NCBI RefSeq assembly: GCF_000585415.1
Contig: NZ_KK073876.1
Location: forward strand, 2,167,810-2,231,809
DNA length: 64,000 nt
Source: Sphingomonas jaspsi DSM 18422
Lineage (GTDB): Bacteria > Pseudomonadota > Alphaproteobacteria > Sphingomonadales > Sphingomonadaceae
Direction of reading: 5' to 3'
Shown here: in pieces, positions 49,112 through 64,000 of the stretch
Layout: each line of letters begins with the position of its first letter
Numbering within the stretch: position 1 is the first letter of the stretch
Made by a program: the position numbers and the translations under genes
Notes under the pieces: generated by a model
Told to the model about the DNA's origin: nothing
Database searches by the model: none
Seen by the model: only the letters and a program-made list of their open reading frames with translations

Positions 49112-49872
49112 ACCAGCGGCCCCATCCGGTCGGCATTGGCGTACAGGTAACCGGTGCCGAAATAGGCGACGATCCGCTCTTCCTCGTTGCGGGTAATCTG
49201 GTCCGCGGCCGCGGGCTTGGGCGCGGCGGCGAAATCGGCCGCGTTGATCGCGTCGACGACCACCCGGTCGCGCTTGACGACGGCCATCGCCATCGGTGCA
49301 AGCACGCTTCCGCCGCCGGTGTCGACCGCCAGGTAGCGGATGATATGTTCCGCGCGGTCGACCCACAGGTCGGACACGGTCCCGGCCTTGGCGCCGTCTG
49401 CGCCATACACCGGAAGGCCGCGCGGATCGACGCTGCGGCTGGCGACATGGATGCCGTCGGCACTGCCGATGGGGACGATGCGCGGATTGCCGTGCGCATC
49501 TTGGTCAGGCCATTTTGCGCGCTCGGCGAATGCTCCTGGGCCGACGCCAGCGAAGAAAGGATTGCCGAGCGGCACATAGGGCGCGCCACCGAAATTTTCA
49601 TAGCGCTCGGCGGAAATGTCCACCGGCTCGCGGCCCTTGGTCGGGGCGGTCACCGTGCCGCGCCCGAACGGCAGGGCGAATGACTTTGTGCTGGCGCTGT
49701 GCAGCGGCCCGCCGACGGTTTCGATCGCGCCCGTCAGCTCGTCTTCGAGCGGATAGCCTTCGCGCCGATCTTCGCGGCGTAGCCAGAACACGAGGCAAAG
49801 GAAAAACAGCGCGAAGGCGTAAAGCGCCAGCGCGGCGAGATCGATCGTCCCCACAATGTAGCCGTCATTCAT
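49108..49872 (-). CDS. puhA: reaction-centre H subunit
   Basis: The H subunit caps the cytoplasmic face of the type II reaction centre and is needed for its assembly and proton delivery. The 254 residues show one N-terminal membrane helix (LAALALYAFALFFLCLVFWLRRED), then REGYPLEDE, PLGNPFFAGVGPGAFAERAKWPDQ and the C-terminal PRC-barrel with SDLWVDRAEHIIRYLAVD. AAGGAAG precedes the start; a GTG one codon earlier is possible. Confidence 0.97.
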   Translation of the reverse strand: MNDGYIVGTIDLAALALYAFALFFLCLVFWLRREDRREGYPLEDELTGAIETVGGPLHSASTKSFALPFGRGTVTAPTKGREPVDISAERYENFGGAPYVPLGNPFFAGVGPGAFAERAKWPDQDAHGNPRIVPIGSADGIHVASRSVDPRGLPVYGADGAKAGTVSDLWVDRAEHIIRYLAVDTGGGSVLAPMAMAVVKRDRVVVDAINAADFAAAPKPAAADQITRNEEERIVAYFGTGYLYANADRMGPLV

Positions 49873-49893
49873 CACAACTTCCTTTCCCGATGC

Positions 49894-51314
49894 TCAGGTG
49901 GGAAACTGGGTAAGGCCGAAGCGGCCTGCACTACCGAAGGCCGCGCCGTCACGGACGCGTCCGACCAGGGGGCCGAGCGCCACGATGGCGACCAGCAACA
50001 AGATGATTTCAAGCCCGTAGACCGCGCCGTAACCGGTCGCCCGGCTGGCCAGGATCGCGCCCAGCGATCCGCCAAGCGCGGCATTCGACACGAGGTCGCG
50101 CAAGATGCCGCCAAGGGCGATGGCGAGGCCCGCCGCGCTGGCCTGCACCGCACCCCATGCGCCGAGTGCGAGACCTGCCGCACTGCGCGTCGACAGCGAC
50201 ATGGCTTCGACCAATGTTCCGACCGAAAAGAGGCCGACGCCGAGGCCGATGGCCAAAGCGCCGACACCGACAAGCGCCGGTTGGCCGAGCGGTGCGGCGA
50301 AGATGACCGTCAGGAAGGCGCCGATCCCGCTCAACAGGCCGAACCCGGCGATCCGCAGCGGATCGGTGCCGCCATCGAGGAATCGGGCGGCAAAGGCGAA
50401 ACCGCCGAGAGTGCCGAGCGCCCAGGCACCGGTCAGCCCAGTGGTTTGCCCGACTGACAGGCCCAGGACTTCGCCGCCATAGGGTTCGAGCAGCGCGTCC
50501 TGCATGGCAAAGGCGGCCGCGCCGAGGCCGATGGCGGTCAGCAGCCGCTTGACTCGCGGCAGCGCAACGAAGTCGCGCCACGCGTCGCCAAACAACGGTG
50601 CCTCTTCGGCTTCCATCAGCGGCTGCCGCGCTTCCTGCTTCCACAGGGCGATGACGTTGATGACGAAGGTCAGCGCCGCTGCACCCTGGACGATCTGGAC
50701 GAGGCGGGTCGGGCTGAAGTCGGCGAGCAGGCGGCCGATGACGAATGCCGCGATCATCATGCCGACCAGCAGCATGACGTAAAGCAACGCGACCGCACGG
50801 GGCCGTTTGTCGCCGGGCGCGAGGTCGGTTGCCAGCGCGAGGCCCGCGGTCTGGGTGGTGTGGAAGCCGGCGCCGGTCAGGATGAAGGCCAGTCCGCTCG
50901 CCCCTGCGCCAACCGCAAAGGTATCGGCCGCTCCCATCAGCAGCAGCGCAAAGGGCATGATCGCGAGCCCGCCGAACTGCATCATCGTACCGAACCAGAT
51001 GTAAGGCACCCTCCGCCAGCCGAGCAGGGACCGGTGCGTATCGGATTTGTAGCCGACCAGCGCGCGGAACGGCGCGAACAGCAGGGGCATCGCGATCATC
51101 AACGCAACCAGCCAGGTCGGCAGGCCCAGCTCGACGATCATCACGCGGTTGAGCGTGCCGTTCAGCAGCACCATCGCCATGCCGACGCTGACCTGGAACA
51201 GCGACAGGCGCAGCAGGCGCGACAGGGGCAGCTCGGCGCTCGCCGCGTCCGCGAACGGCAGCCAGGCGGTCGCCACCCGGCTCCATTTCGCAGAAAGGCG
51301 GGCGCTCGACGCCA

Positions 51315-51315
<1 letters not shown>
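49894..51315 (-). CDS. lhaA: LH1 assembly protein LhaA (PucC-family)
   Basis: A 473-residue transporter-like membrane protein with about 12 membrane spans of the PucC/LhaA family: LNGTLNRVMIVELGLPTWLVALMIAMPLLFAPFRALVGYKSD and RRVPYIWFGTMMQFGGLAIMPFAL. It assists incorporation of pigment into light-harvesting complex 1. Its ATG shares one base with the bchM stop. puhA follows after 21 bases. Confidence 0.95.
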
Positions 51316-56454
<5,139 letters not shown>

Positions 56455-56465
<11 letters not shown>

Positions 56466-57990
56466 AATGCGCCTTGGCATCGTAAAGGGTGACGAGGTCG
56501 ATTTGCGCGCGGCCCTCGGCGGCGGCGAACAATTCAGTGTTCCGCCGCGCCTTACCGCGCACGAAGAAAGGAATTTTGCGGAGTTCGCGCTCGGCCTCGT
56601 CGGTCCAGCCGGCGGTGCTGGGCGTTACCACTTCGACAACCGGCTCAGCCTTGCGCGGCGCATGCGCGGCAAGGTGCGATGCGCCTGCGTCATCCGAAAA
56701 TTCGAAATCGTCGCGGAACATCGTCAGCAGATGTTCTTCCAGCCCCATCACCAGCGGGTGGACCCAGGTGTCGAAGATCACATTGGCGCCTTCGAAACCC
56801 ATTTGCGGGCTATGGCGAGCGGGAAAATCCTGCACATGGACCGGCGCGGAGATAACTGCGCATGGCAGGCCCAGCCGCTTTGCGATGTGCCGTTCCATCT
56901 GGGTGCCCAGCACCAGTTCGGGCGAGGCGGAAGCGATGGCGTCTTCGACCGCCAGATGGTCGTCGGTGATCAGCGGCTCGACGCCGTAGCGCGCCGCAGC
57001 CTCGCGCAGTTCGCGGGCGAATTCGCGGTTGTAACAACCCAGCCCGCAGACCTCGAAACCGAGTTCTTCACTGGCGATGCGCGCGGCCGCGACGGCATGG
57101 GTCGCGTCGCCGAAGATGAAGACGCGCTTGCCCGTAAGATAAGTGGAATCGACCGACCGGCTCCACCACGGCAGGCGTGACGACACGTCGGCCAGTGCAG
57201 GTTCGGGATCGACGTCCGCCAGGGCCGCGACTTCGCGGATGAAATCGCAGGTTGCGCCGACGCCGATGGGGACGGTGCGCACGCTCGGCTGACGGAATGT
57301 CCGCTCCAGCCAGCGCGCTGCCTCCCCGCCGATTTCGGGATAAAGGACGATGTTGAAATCCGCCGCACCCAGCCGCGAGATGTCGGCAGGCGAAGCGCCA
57401 AGCGGCGCAACGACATTCACGTCGATGCCAAGTCCGTCGAGCAGCCTCGTCACTTCGATCACATCGTCACGATGACGGAAACCAAGCGCGCTGGGTCCGA
57501 GAAGATTGGCGAGCGGGCGACGGCCCTCCGTCGGCGCCGGCCCTATCGCCGGATCGGCCAGCTTGCGAACGATCTGGTAGAAGCTTTCCGCTGCGCCCCA
57601 ATTTTCCTTGCGCTGGTAGCTCGGCAATTCAAGCGGGATGACCGGGCACGACAGGTCCATCGCTTCGGCGAGACCGGCCGGATCGTCCTGGATCAGTTCG
57701 GCGGTGCAGGACGCGCCGACCATCAGCGCCTGCGGCTGGAACCGCTTGATCGCGTCGCGTGCCGCGTCCTGGAAAAGCGTTGCGGTGTCGCTGCCAAGGT
57801 CGCGCGCCTGGAAGGTGGTGTAGGTGACCGGTGGCCGCTTGCCGCGCCGTTCGATCATCGTGAACAACAGGTCGGCATAGGTATCGCCCTGCGGCGCGTG
57901 CAGGACGTAATGCATGCCCTCCATCGCGGTCGCCACGCGCATCGCCCCGACGTGGGGCGGTCCTTCGTAGGTCCATACGGAGAGCTGCAT
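56455..57990 (-). CDS. bchB: protochlorophyllide reductase subunit B
   Basis: With BchN forms the catalytic heterotetramer of dark-operative protochlorophyllide reductase. The 511 residues start [17 protein letters not shown]. Asp36 (in [10 protein letters not shown]) is the residue known in Rhodobacter to replace a cysteine as a cluster ligand, and it is conserved here. [13 protein letters not shown] and [13 protein letters not shown] are also typical. bchN lies 3 bases upstream. Confidence 0.98.
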
Positions 57991-57993
57991 CGC

Positions 57994-59801
<1,808 letters not shown>

Positions 59802-59834
59802 GGCTCGCGTGTTCCTCCGCTCGCTTGAGAAGGG

Positions 59835-59864
59835 AGCCTACGCCCCTGCATGACAAAGTGTCAA
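59835..59864 (-). promoter_or_regulatory. promoter of the bchF superoperon
   Basis: On the minus strand a perfect TTGACA -35 (59864-59859) and TAGGCT -10 (59840-59835) lie 18 bases apart, giving a leader of roughly 25 bases to bchF. The -35 is one half of the PpsR palindrome at 59859-59876. Confidence 0.6.
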
Positions 59865-59876
59865 TCTGTCTTGACG
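59859..59876. promoter_or_regulatory. PpsR-type operator, bchF/ppaA intergenic
   Basis: TGTCAA-N6-TTGACG (TGT-N12-ACG). This matches the PpsR/CrtJ palindrome with one final mismatch and is the same sequence in both half-sites as the bchG operator. A second small palindrome, TGACA-AAG-TGTCA (59851-59863), overlaps it. Confidence 0.72.
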
Positions 59877-59886
59877 TTAGGTTGAA

Positions 59887-59917
59887 TTGACGCTGCTGTT
59901 TGCAAGTGTCGTATTTT
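59887..59917 (+). promoter_or_regulatory. candidate promoter of ppaA-ppsR
   Basis: TTGACG at 59887-59892 and TATTTT at 59912-59917, spaced 19 bases, in the roughly 220-base gap 59802-60020. Spacing is long, so it is only a candidate; TTGACG at 59871 in the operator is an alternative -35. Confidence 0.35.
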
Positions 59918-60020
59918 GTGCGTAACGTTTCACCCTTGGGGGCAGAGTCGCAACCTTAAGAAGTCCGGCCAATCCCTCATCTGACGCAATCCGCGCCGCT
60001 ACCAGACCAGGAGAGTCTGA

Positions 60021-60911
60021 ATGGCATCGGTTATTGGCGTAGACAGTTCGACGCCGCGCTCGGGATGGGATGGACGAAAACGCGCTGTTGGGGGCCGCGC
60101 AAAGTCACGTGCCAGGAACCCCGGCCCTCGTCCCGCAGAACTCGACATGCTGGTGGAAGGCGAGATCATTCCGCGCCTGTTGTTCGCGCATCGCAATGCC
60201 GGTCAGCGCAACGCAGCGGACGGTCGTGCCAGCCTGTCGCCCGCAGATGCGCAGGCCTTCGCTCGCCTGCCCCTCAGCCTCGAAGCGGACGAGCTGCTCG
60301 AAGTGGTCATGCGGCATATAGACCGGGGCGTCAGCCCGGGTACCATTTTCCTCGACCTGCTGGCGCCGTCGGCGCGCGAACTCGGCCGCTTGTGGGAAGA
60401 AGACATTTGCAGCTTCGTCGACGTGACGATGGGCCTTTGGCGGTTGCAGGAAGTGATGCGCGAAGTGTCCTGGCAGGCGCCGCCAGCCAGCTCGGGCGGC
60501 CTTCATTCACGGACCGCACTATTCTCCACGATGCCGGGTGAGCAGCACAGTTTTGGCACGCTGATGATCAACGAGCTGTTTTCCCGGTCCGGCTGGCAAT
60601 CGGAGGCGATGATCGAGCCGACCGCCAAGGAACTGCTGGCGGCAGTGGGATCGCGGCCCTTCGACCTGGTCGGATTGACCGTCACTTGCGATTGCCCTAG
60701 CGGCGAGCTCGGCAGGCTGATCAAGGCCATTCGCAGCGTCTCGCACAACCCCATGGTCCGCGTGATGATCGGCGGACGTGCAGTGTCGGCGAACCTCGCC
60801 ATCGTCCACGGAGCCGGCGCGGACGGAACGGCGGATGATGCTCAGTCGGCACTGGTGTTCGCCGACAGTCTCGTCAAAGAGGCCCAACGGCTGACAGCAA
60901 TCGCCCGTTAG
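60021..60911 (+). CDS. ppaA: B12-binding photosynthesis regulator PpaA/AerR
   Basis: A 296-residue regulator with a helical N-terminal part and a C-terminal cobalamin-binding domain. MPGEQHSFGTLMINELFSRSGW includes the His176 expected to bind cobalt in AerR-type proteins; RVMIGGRAV and GADGTADDA complete the fold. Known of the family: AerR/PpaA modulates the repressor CrtJ/PpsR in response to light or redox through bound cobalamin. GGAGA precedes the ATG. It is followed 12 bases later by ppsR. Confidence 0.92.
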   Translation: MASVIGVDSSTPRSGWDGRKRAVGGRAKSRARNPGPRPAELDMLVEGEIIPRLLFAHRNAGQRNAADGRASLSPADAQAFARLPLSLEADELLEVVMRHIDRGVSPGTIFLDLLAPSARELGRLWEEDICSFVDVTMGLWRLQEVMREVSWQAPPASSGGLHSRTALFSTMPGEQHSFGTLMINELFSRSGWQSEAMIEPTAKELLAAVGSRPFDLVGLTVTCDCPSGELGRLIKAIRSVSHNPMVRVMIGGRAVSANLAIVHGAGADGTADDAQSALVFADSLVKEAQRLTAIAR

Positions 60912-60923
60912 GCGGAGGAAGCG

Positions 60924-62345
60924 TTGGACACGGTTGGTCGCAATATTGCCGAGAAACGGCCGTTTCGGCATTTCGGCGCCGTGGTCGAAACGCTGGGCGC
61001 GAACGAAGCCGCCCTGCTCGCCATGGCGGCAGGTGACATCACGCTGCTGCTGAACGCCGGTGGACGGATCGTCGACGCGTCCGCGAACAGCAGCGACTTT
61101 CCCGAACTCGACGACTGGATCGGATCGGAATGGGCGGCGACGGCGACCGTCGAAAGTCGCCCCAAGATCGCCGAAATGATCGCCGCTGCGCGCAAGGGCG
61201 AAGGCCAGCGCTGGCGCCAGATCAACCACCCCACCCGCCGCGGCGACATTCCGGTGCGCTACCTGCTGATCGGCCTGTCCGGCGGCGGCGCGATGATCGC
61301 CATCGGCCGCGACATGCGCGATTCCGCGGTGCTGCAGCAGCGGTTGCTGCAGGCCCAGCAATCGCTTGAGCGCGACTATCTGCGACTGCGCCAGGCCGAA
61401 ACGCGATACCGCCTGTTGTTCGACCTGTCGTCCGAACCGGTGATCATCATCGACGGCGAAACGCATCGCATTCGTGAAGCCAACCCGGCCGCCTACAGCC
61501 TGCTCAACGCCCGACCCGGCGCGCTTGCCGGGGCCAAATTCACCGGCATGGTTGCCAAGGCGTCGCGCGACCCGCTGATCGCCTTCCTTGGTGCTGCGCT
61601 CAGCGCAAATTCGGTCTCTCCGACCACGGTAAAGCTGGCAGGGTCGAACCAGAACCTGTCGGTCAGCGCGACCGGTTTTCGCCAGCAGGGCGGACAGCAT
61701 CTGCTGATCCGGCTGGCAGAGCCCGATCGCAAGCGCGACGCCCGCGATCACGCCCTGCTCGACGTGCTCGACCATATGCCCGACGCCTTCGTCCTGACCG
61801 ACGAGGATATGAAGATCGTGGCGGCCAATGCCGCCTTCGTCGAACTGGTGCAGGCCGCCAGCGCCGACCAGCTCCGCGGTCGGTCGCTGGCTGATTTCCT
61901 CGGCCGGCCAGGCGTCGATGTCGAGTTGATCGAGAGCCAATTGGCCCGTCACGGCGAAGTGCGAAACGTCGGGACCGTGATCCGGCTTCGCGATGCCGCG
62001 GACGAGGAGCAGGTCGAAGTATCGGCGGTCCGTTCGGGCGGCGAAGAAGCCTATTACGGCTTTTCGATCCGCCAGATCGGTCGACGCCTGCGCGACCTGC
62101 CGCCAGCGACGCAGGACCTGCCGCGCTCGGTCGAGCAATTGACCGAACTGGTCGGACGAATGTCGCTGAAGGACATCGTTCGGGAAAGTACCGACCTCAT
62201 CGAACGCCTGTGCATCGAAGCGGCGCTTTCCTACACGTCCGACAACCGCGCGTCCGCGGCCGAGATACTCGGTCTCAGTCGTCAAAGCCTGTATGCGAAA
62301 TTGCATCGATACGGGCTGGGCAATCTGCTCAACGAAGCGGACTGA
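60924..62345 (+). CDS. ppsR: transcriptional regulator PpsR/CrtJ
   Basis: A 473-residue repressor with PAS domains (one around YRLLFDLSSEPVIIIDGETHRIREANPAAYSLL, another around DVLDHMPDAFVLTDEDMKIVAANAAFVEL) and a C-terminal Fis-type helix-turn-helix (NRASAAEILGLSRQSLYAKLHRYGL). Known of the family: under oxygen it represses bch, crt and light-harvesting genes through TGT-N12-ACA sites. The start is TTG at 60924 with GGAGGA before it. Only one cysteine (Cys430, beside the HTH) is present, so the two-cysteine disulfide switch described in Rhodobacter cannot form within one chain. Confidence 0.95.
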   Translation: MDTVGRNIAEKRPFRHFGAVVETLGANEAALLAMAAGDITLLLNAGGRIVDASANSSDFPELDDWIGSEWAATATVESRPKIAEMIAAARKGEGQRWRQINHPTRRGDIPVRYLLIGLSGGGAMIAIGRDMRDSAVLQQRLLQAQQSLERDYLRLRQAETRYRLLFDLSSEPVIIIDGETHRIREANPAAYSLLNARPGALAGAKFTGMVAKASRDPLIAFLGAALSANSVSPTTVKLAGSNQNLSVSATGFRQQGGQHLLIRLAEPDRKRDARDHALLDVLDHMPDAFVLTDEDMKIVAANAAFVELVQAASADQLRGRSLADFLGRPGVDVELIESQLARHGEVRNVGTVIRLRDAADEEQVEVSAVRSGGEEAYYGFSIRQIGRRLRDLPPATQDLPRSVEQLTELVGRMSLKDIVRESTDLIERLCIEAALSYTSDNRASAAEILGLSRQSLYAKLHRYGLGNLLNEAD

Positions 62346-62364
62346 ATTTCGGCGCCAACAGCAC

Positions 62365-62382
62365 TGTCAAATTCGATTGACG
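62365..62382. promoter_or_regulatory. PpsR-type operator at bchG
   Basis: TGTCAA-N6-TTGACG, identical in both half-sites to the bchF operator; it lies between ppsR and bchG and its right half is the bchG -35 box. Confidence 0.72.
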
Positions 62383-62405
62383 GCATAGACTGTCAGGCAT
62401 AGCCT
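62377..62405 (+). promoter_or_regulatory. promoter of bchG, placed for leaderless transcription
   Basis: TTGACG at 62377-62382, a 17-base spacer and TAGCCT at 62400-62405. The bchG ATG is at 62412, seven bases beyond the -10, where transcription should begin. No Shine-Dalgarno is present. Confidence 0.6.
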
Positions 62406-62411
62406 CAATGC

Positions 62412-63314
62412 ATGGCGCGATTGGCTCTACCGCTTGACGCAGCGCCGCCCCCGGCGGTGCGCGATGTCGTCGAGCTTCTGAAGCCGATCACCTGGTTTCC
62501 CCCGATGTGGGCGTTCATGTGCGGTGTGGTGTCTTCGGGCGCGTCGTGGCAAGGACGATGGACGTTCTTGCTGGCCGGCGTGATGCTCACCGGTCCCCTG
62601 GTCTGCGGGACCAGCCAGGCAGTCAATGACTGGTTCGACCGCCACGTCGACGCCATCAACGAGCCGCATCGCCCCATTCCCTCCGGCCGAGTCGCGGGAC
62701 GCTGGGGCTTGTGGGTCGCCATCGCGGGCAGCCTTTTGTCCCTCGCGGTTGCGGTCGCGGTCGGACCGTGGGTCGCGCTAGCAACCATCGTCGGCCTGGC
62801 CTGTGCCTGGGGCTACAGCGCGCCACCATTCCGCTGGAAAACGAGCGGGTGGATCGGTCCTGCAGTGGTAGCGCTGACCTACGAAGGCCTCAGCTGGTTT
62901 ACCGGTGCCGCGGTCATGGCAGGCGCGCTGCCCGATCTCCGCATCCTCATCGTCCTGGCGCTCTACAGCGCCGGCGCGCACGGGATCATGACGCTCAACG
63001 ATTTCAAGGCCGTCGAAGGCGACCGGGCCACAGGTCTTCGCTCGCTGCCGGTCACGTTGGGAATCGCCCGGGCGGGACGACTTGCCTGCGCCGTCATGGC
63101 GTTGCCCCAGCTGGCGGTAATTGCCTTGCTGTTGCGGTGGGGCATGACCTTGTCGGCAGCTGCGGTGGGCGTGCTGCTCCTGGCCCAACTGTCGCTCATG
63201 CCGCGCTTGCTGCGCGATCCGGCCCGCTTCGCGCCCTGGTATGGCGCGACCGGCGTGTCGCTTTACGTGCTGGGCATGCTGGCTTCGGCCGTCGGGCTGG
63301 GAGGGCATTGGTGA
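62412..63314 (+). CDS. bchG: bacteriochlorophyll synthase BchG
   Basis: Attaches the geranylgeranyl or phytyl tail to bacteriochlorophyllide. The 300-residue membrane protein of the UbiA superfamily shows the prenyl-diphosphate site NDWFDRHVDAINEPHRPIPSGR and the second Asp-rich region LNDFKAVEGDRATGLRSLPV, among about nine hydrophobic spans. The ATG at 62412 begins the family N terminus. Its stop overlaps the next gene by GTGA. Confidence 0.97.
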   Translation: MARLALPLDAAPPPAVRDVVELLKPITWFPPMWAFMCGVVSSGASWQGRWTFLLAGVMLTGPLVCGTSQAVNDWFDRHVDAINEPHRPIPSGRVAGRWGLWVAIAGSLLSLAVAVAVGPWVALATIVGLACAWGYSAPPFRWKTSGWIGPAVVALTYEGLSWFTGAAVMAGALPDLRILIVLALYSAGAHGIMTLNDFKAVEGDRATGLRSLPVTLGIARAGRLACAVMALPQLAVIALLLRWGMTLSAAAVGVLLLAQLSLMPRLLRDPARFAPWYGATGVSLYVLGMLASAVGLGGHW

Positions 63315-64000
63315 GCCGCGAGGGTCTCGGCTGGGCGACCATTGCGCGGCTTGGCGTCGTGCAGGCGTCGATCGGGGCGATCGTGATGCTTGCGACCTCC
63401 CTGCTCAACCGGGTGATGGTGGTCGAATATCATATGGCCGCCGCCATCCCCGCCGGGCTCGTCGCCTGGCACTATGCCGTGCAGCTGTCGCGGCCCATCT
63501 GGGGCCACGGGTCCGATCGCGGTCGTCGGCGGACGCCGTGGGTCGTTGGCGGCATGGCGATCCTTGGTATTGGCGCGCTGCTGGCGGTAGACGCCACGAT
63601 CCTGCACGATCGGTGGGCAACGGCGGCGACGCTGCTGTCGATCCTGGCGTTCACCATGATCGGCGCGGGCGTGGGCGCTTCGGGCACATCGGTTCTTGCG
63701 CTGCTGGCGACGGGGGTCGCGCCCGAGCGGCGCGCGGCGGCAGCAGCGCTGACATGGATCATGATGGTGGCGGGTATCGTCGTCGCCGCCGGGACCGCGG
63801 GTGCCTTGCTCGATCCATTTTCACCTTCGCGGCTGGCGCTGGTCGCTGGCGGGGTTGTCGCATGCGCCGTTGCGCTGTCGACCCTTGCCATGATCGGCCT
63901 CGAACGGCGCATGCCCGAGGCCGCTGTCGTCACTGGCGAAGCGCCCGCGCCTTCGTTTGCCGAAGCCGTCCGCGACACCTTCGACGATCCGGAGGCCCGC
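63311..64000 (+). CDS. PucC-like MFS transporter of the photosynthesis cluster, 5' part
   Basis: The frame opens at GTG 63311, overlapping the bchG stop as GTGA, and stays open to the last base, so the 3' part lies beyond the window (230 codons visible). About seven hydrophobic spans and the loop GHGSDRGRRRTPWVVGGMAI, with LLNRVMVVEYHMAAAIPAGLVAWHYAVQLSRP, resemble the PucC/BCD family; a transporter of this kind normally sits between bchG and bchP (often called bch2 or pucC). It is related to lhaA in this same window. Its probable role is in pigment delivery or light-harvesting assembly. Confidence 0.85.
   Translation, partial: MSREGLGWATIARLGVVQASIGAIVMLATSLLNRVMVVEYHMAAAIPAGLVAWHYAVQLSRPIWGHGSDRGRRRTPWVVGGMAILGIGALLAVDATILHDRWATAATLLSILAFTMIGAGVGASGTSVLALLATGVAPERRAAAAALTWIMMVAGIVVAAGTAGALLDPFSPSRLALVAGGVVACAVALSTLAMIGLERRMPEAAVVTGEAPAPSFAEAVRDTFDDPEAR

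Overview
The window looks like a chromosome segment from a GC-rich alphaproteobacterium, most likely an aerobic anoxygenic phototroph of the Sphingomonadales. Three things support this. There is a bacteriochlorophyll and reaction-centre assembly cluster that uses the oxygen-dependent cyclase AcsF and has PpaA/PpsR regulators. The housekeeping proteins have alphaproteobacterial character: ALAS-type HemA, NDUFA12- and DUF2155-family proteins, and RpoB/RpoC of 1387 and 1430 residues. Genes are packed tightly, with ATGA or GTGA start/stop overlaps at many junctions. Taxonomy is inferred from gene content only.

Positions 1-12 kb hold ordinary metabolism: the tail of a TPP-dependent enzyme, a CsbD stress protein, thiS-thiG, aroQ, accB-accC with an ACT-domain protein, a secreted RidA-like protein with an MFS transporter, arsC-aat, then a minus-strand run (DUF2155, NDUFA12-like, DUF192, double cold-shock protein), recX and a fatty acyl-AMP ligase. 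Positions 11.9-34.4 kb hold the classical tRNA-Trp/secE/nusG/rplKAJL/rpoBC block, broken up by unrelated genes. An FkbM methyltransferase lies between tRNA-Trp and secE. An NTF2-like protein, an S9 peptidase and an HWE histidine kinase lie between nusG and rplK. A cNMP-binding flavoprotein and a cupredoxin lie between rplA and rplJ. A YqiJ/flotillin pair and a DOPA-dioxygenase-like protein lie between rplL and rpoB. Strong terminators close several segments, and rplK, rplJ and rpoB each have a plausible promoter of their own.

Positions 34.4-38.9 kb hold an unusual DECH-box SF2 helicase, two tandem entericidin-like lipoproteins and an S41-type protein. Positions 38.9-64 kb hold the photosynthesis gene cluster. 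bchI-bchD-bchO lie on the minus strand, followed by a DUF3422 gene and a lipoprotein cytochrome c. A 14-gene minus-strand superoperon follows: bchF-N-B-H-L-M-lhaA-puhA-B-C-orf-acsF-puhE-hemA. Diverging from it are ppaA and ppsR, then bchG and a PucC-like transporter cut by the window end. Together they carry ALA synthesis, Mg insertion, methylation, cyclisation, dark-operative protochlorophyllide reduction, C3 hydration, phytylation and reaction-centre H-subunit assembly. The puf genes, bchCXYZ, bchP and carotenoid genes are not in the window.

Three PpsR-type palindromes are visible, at the bchF, bchG and bchI starts. At bchF and bchG the palindrome contains the promoter -35 box. At bchG the promoter is placed so that transcription should begin at the start codon.
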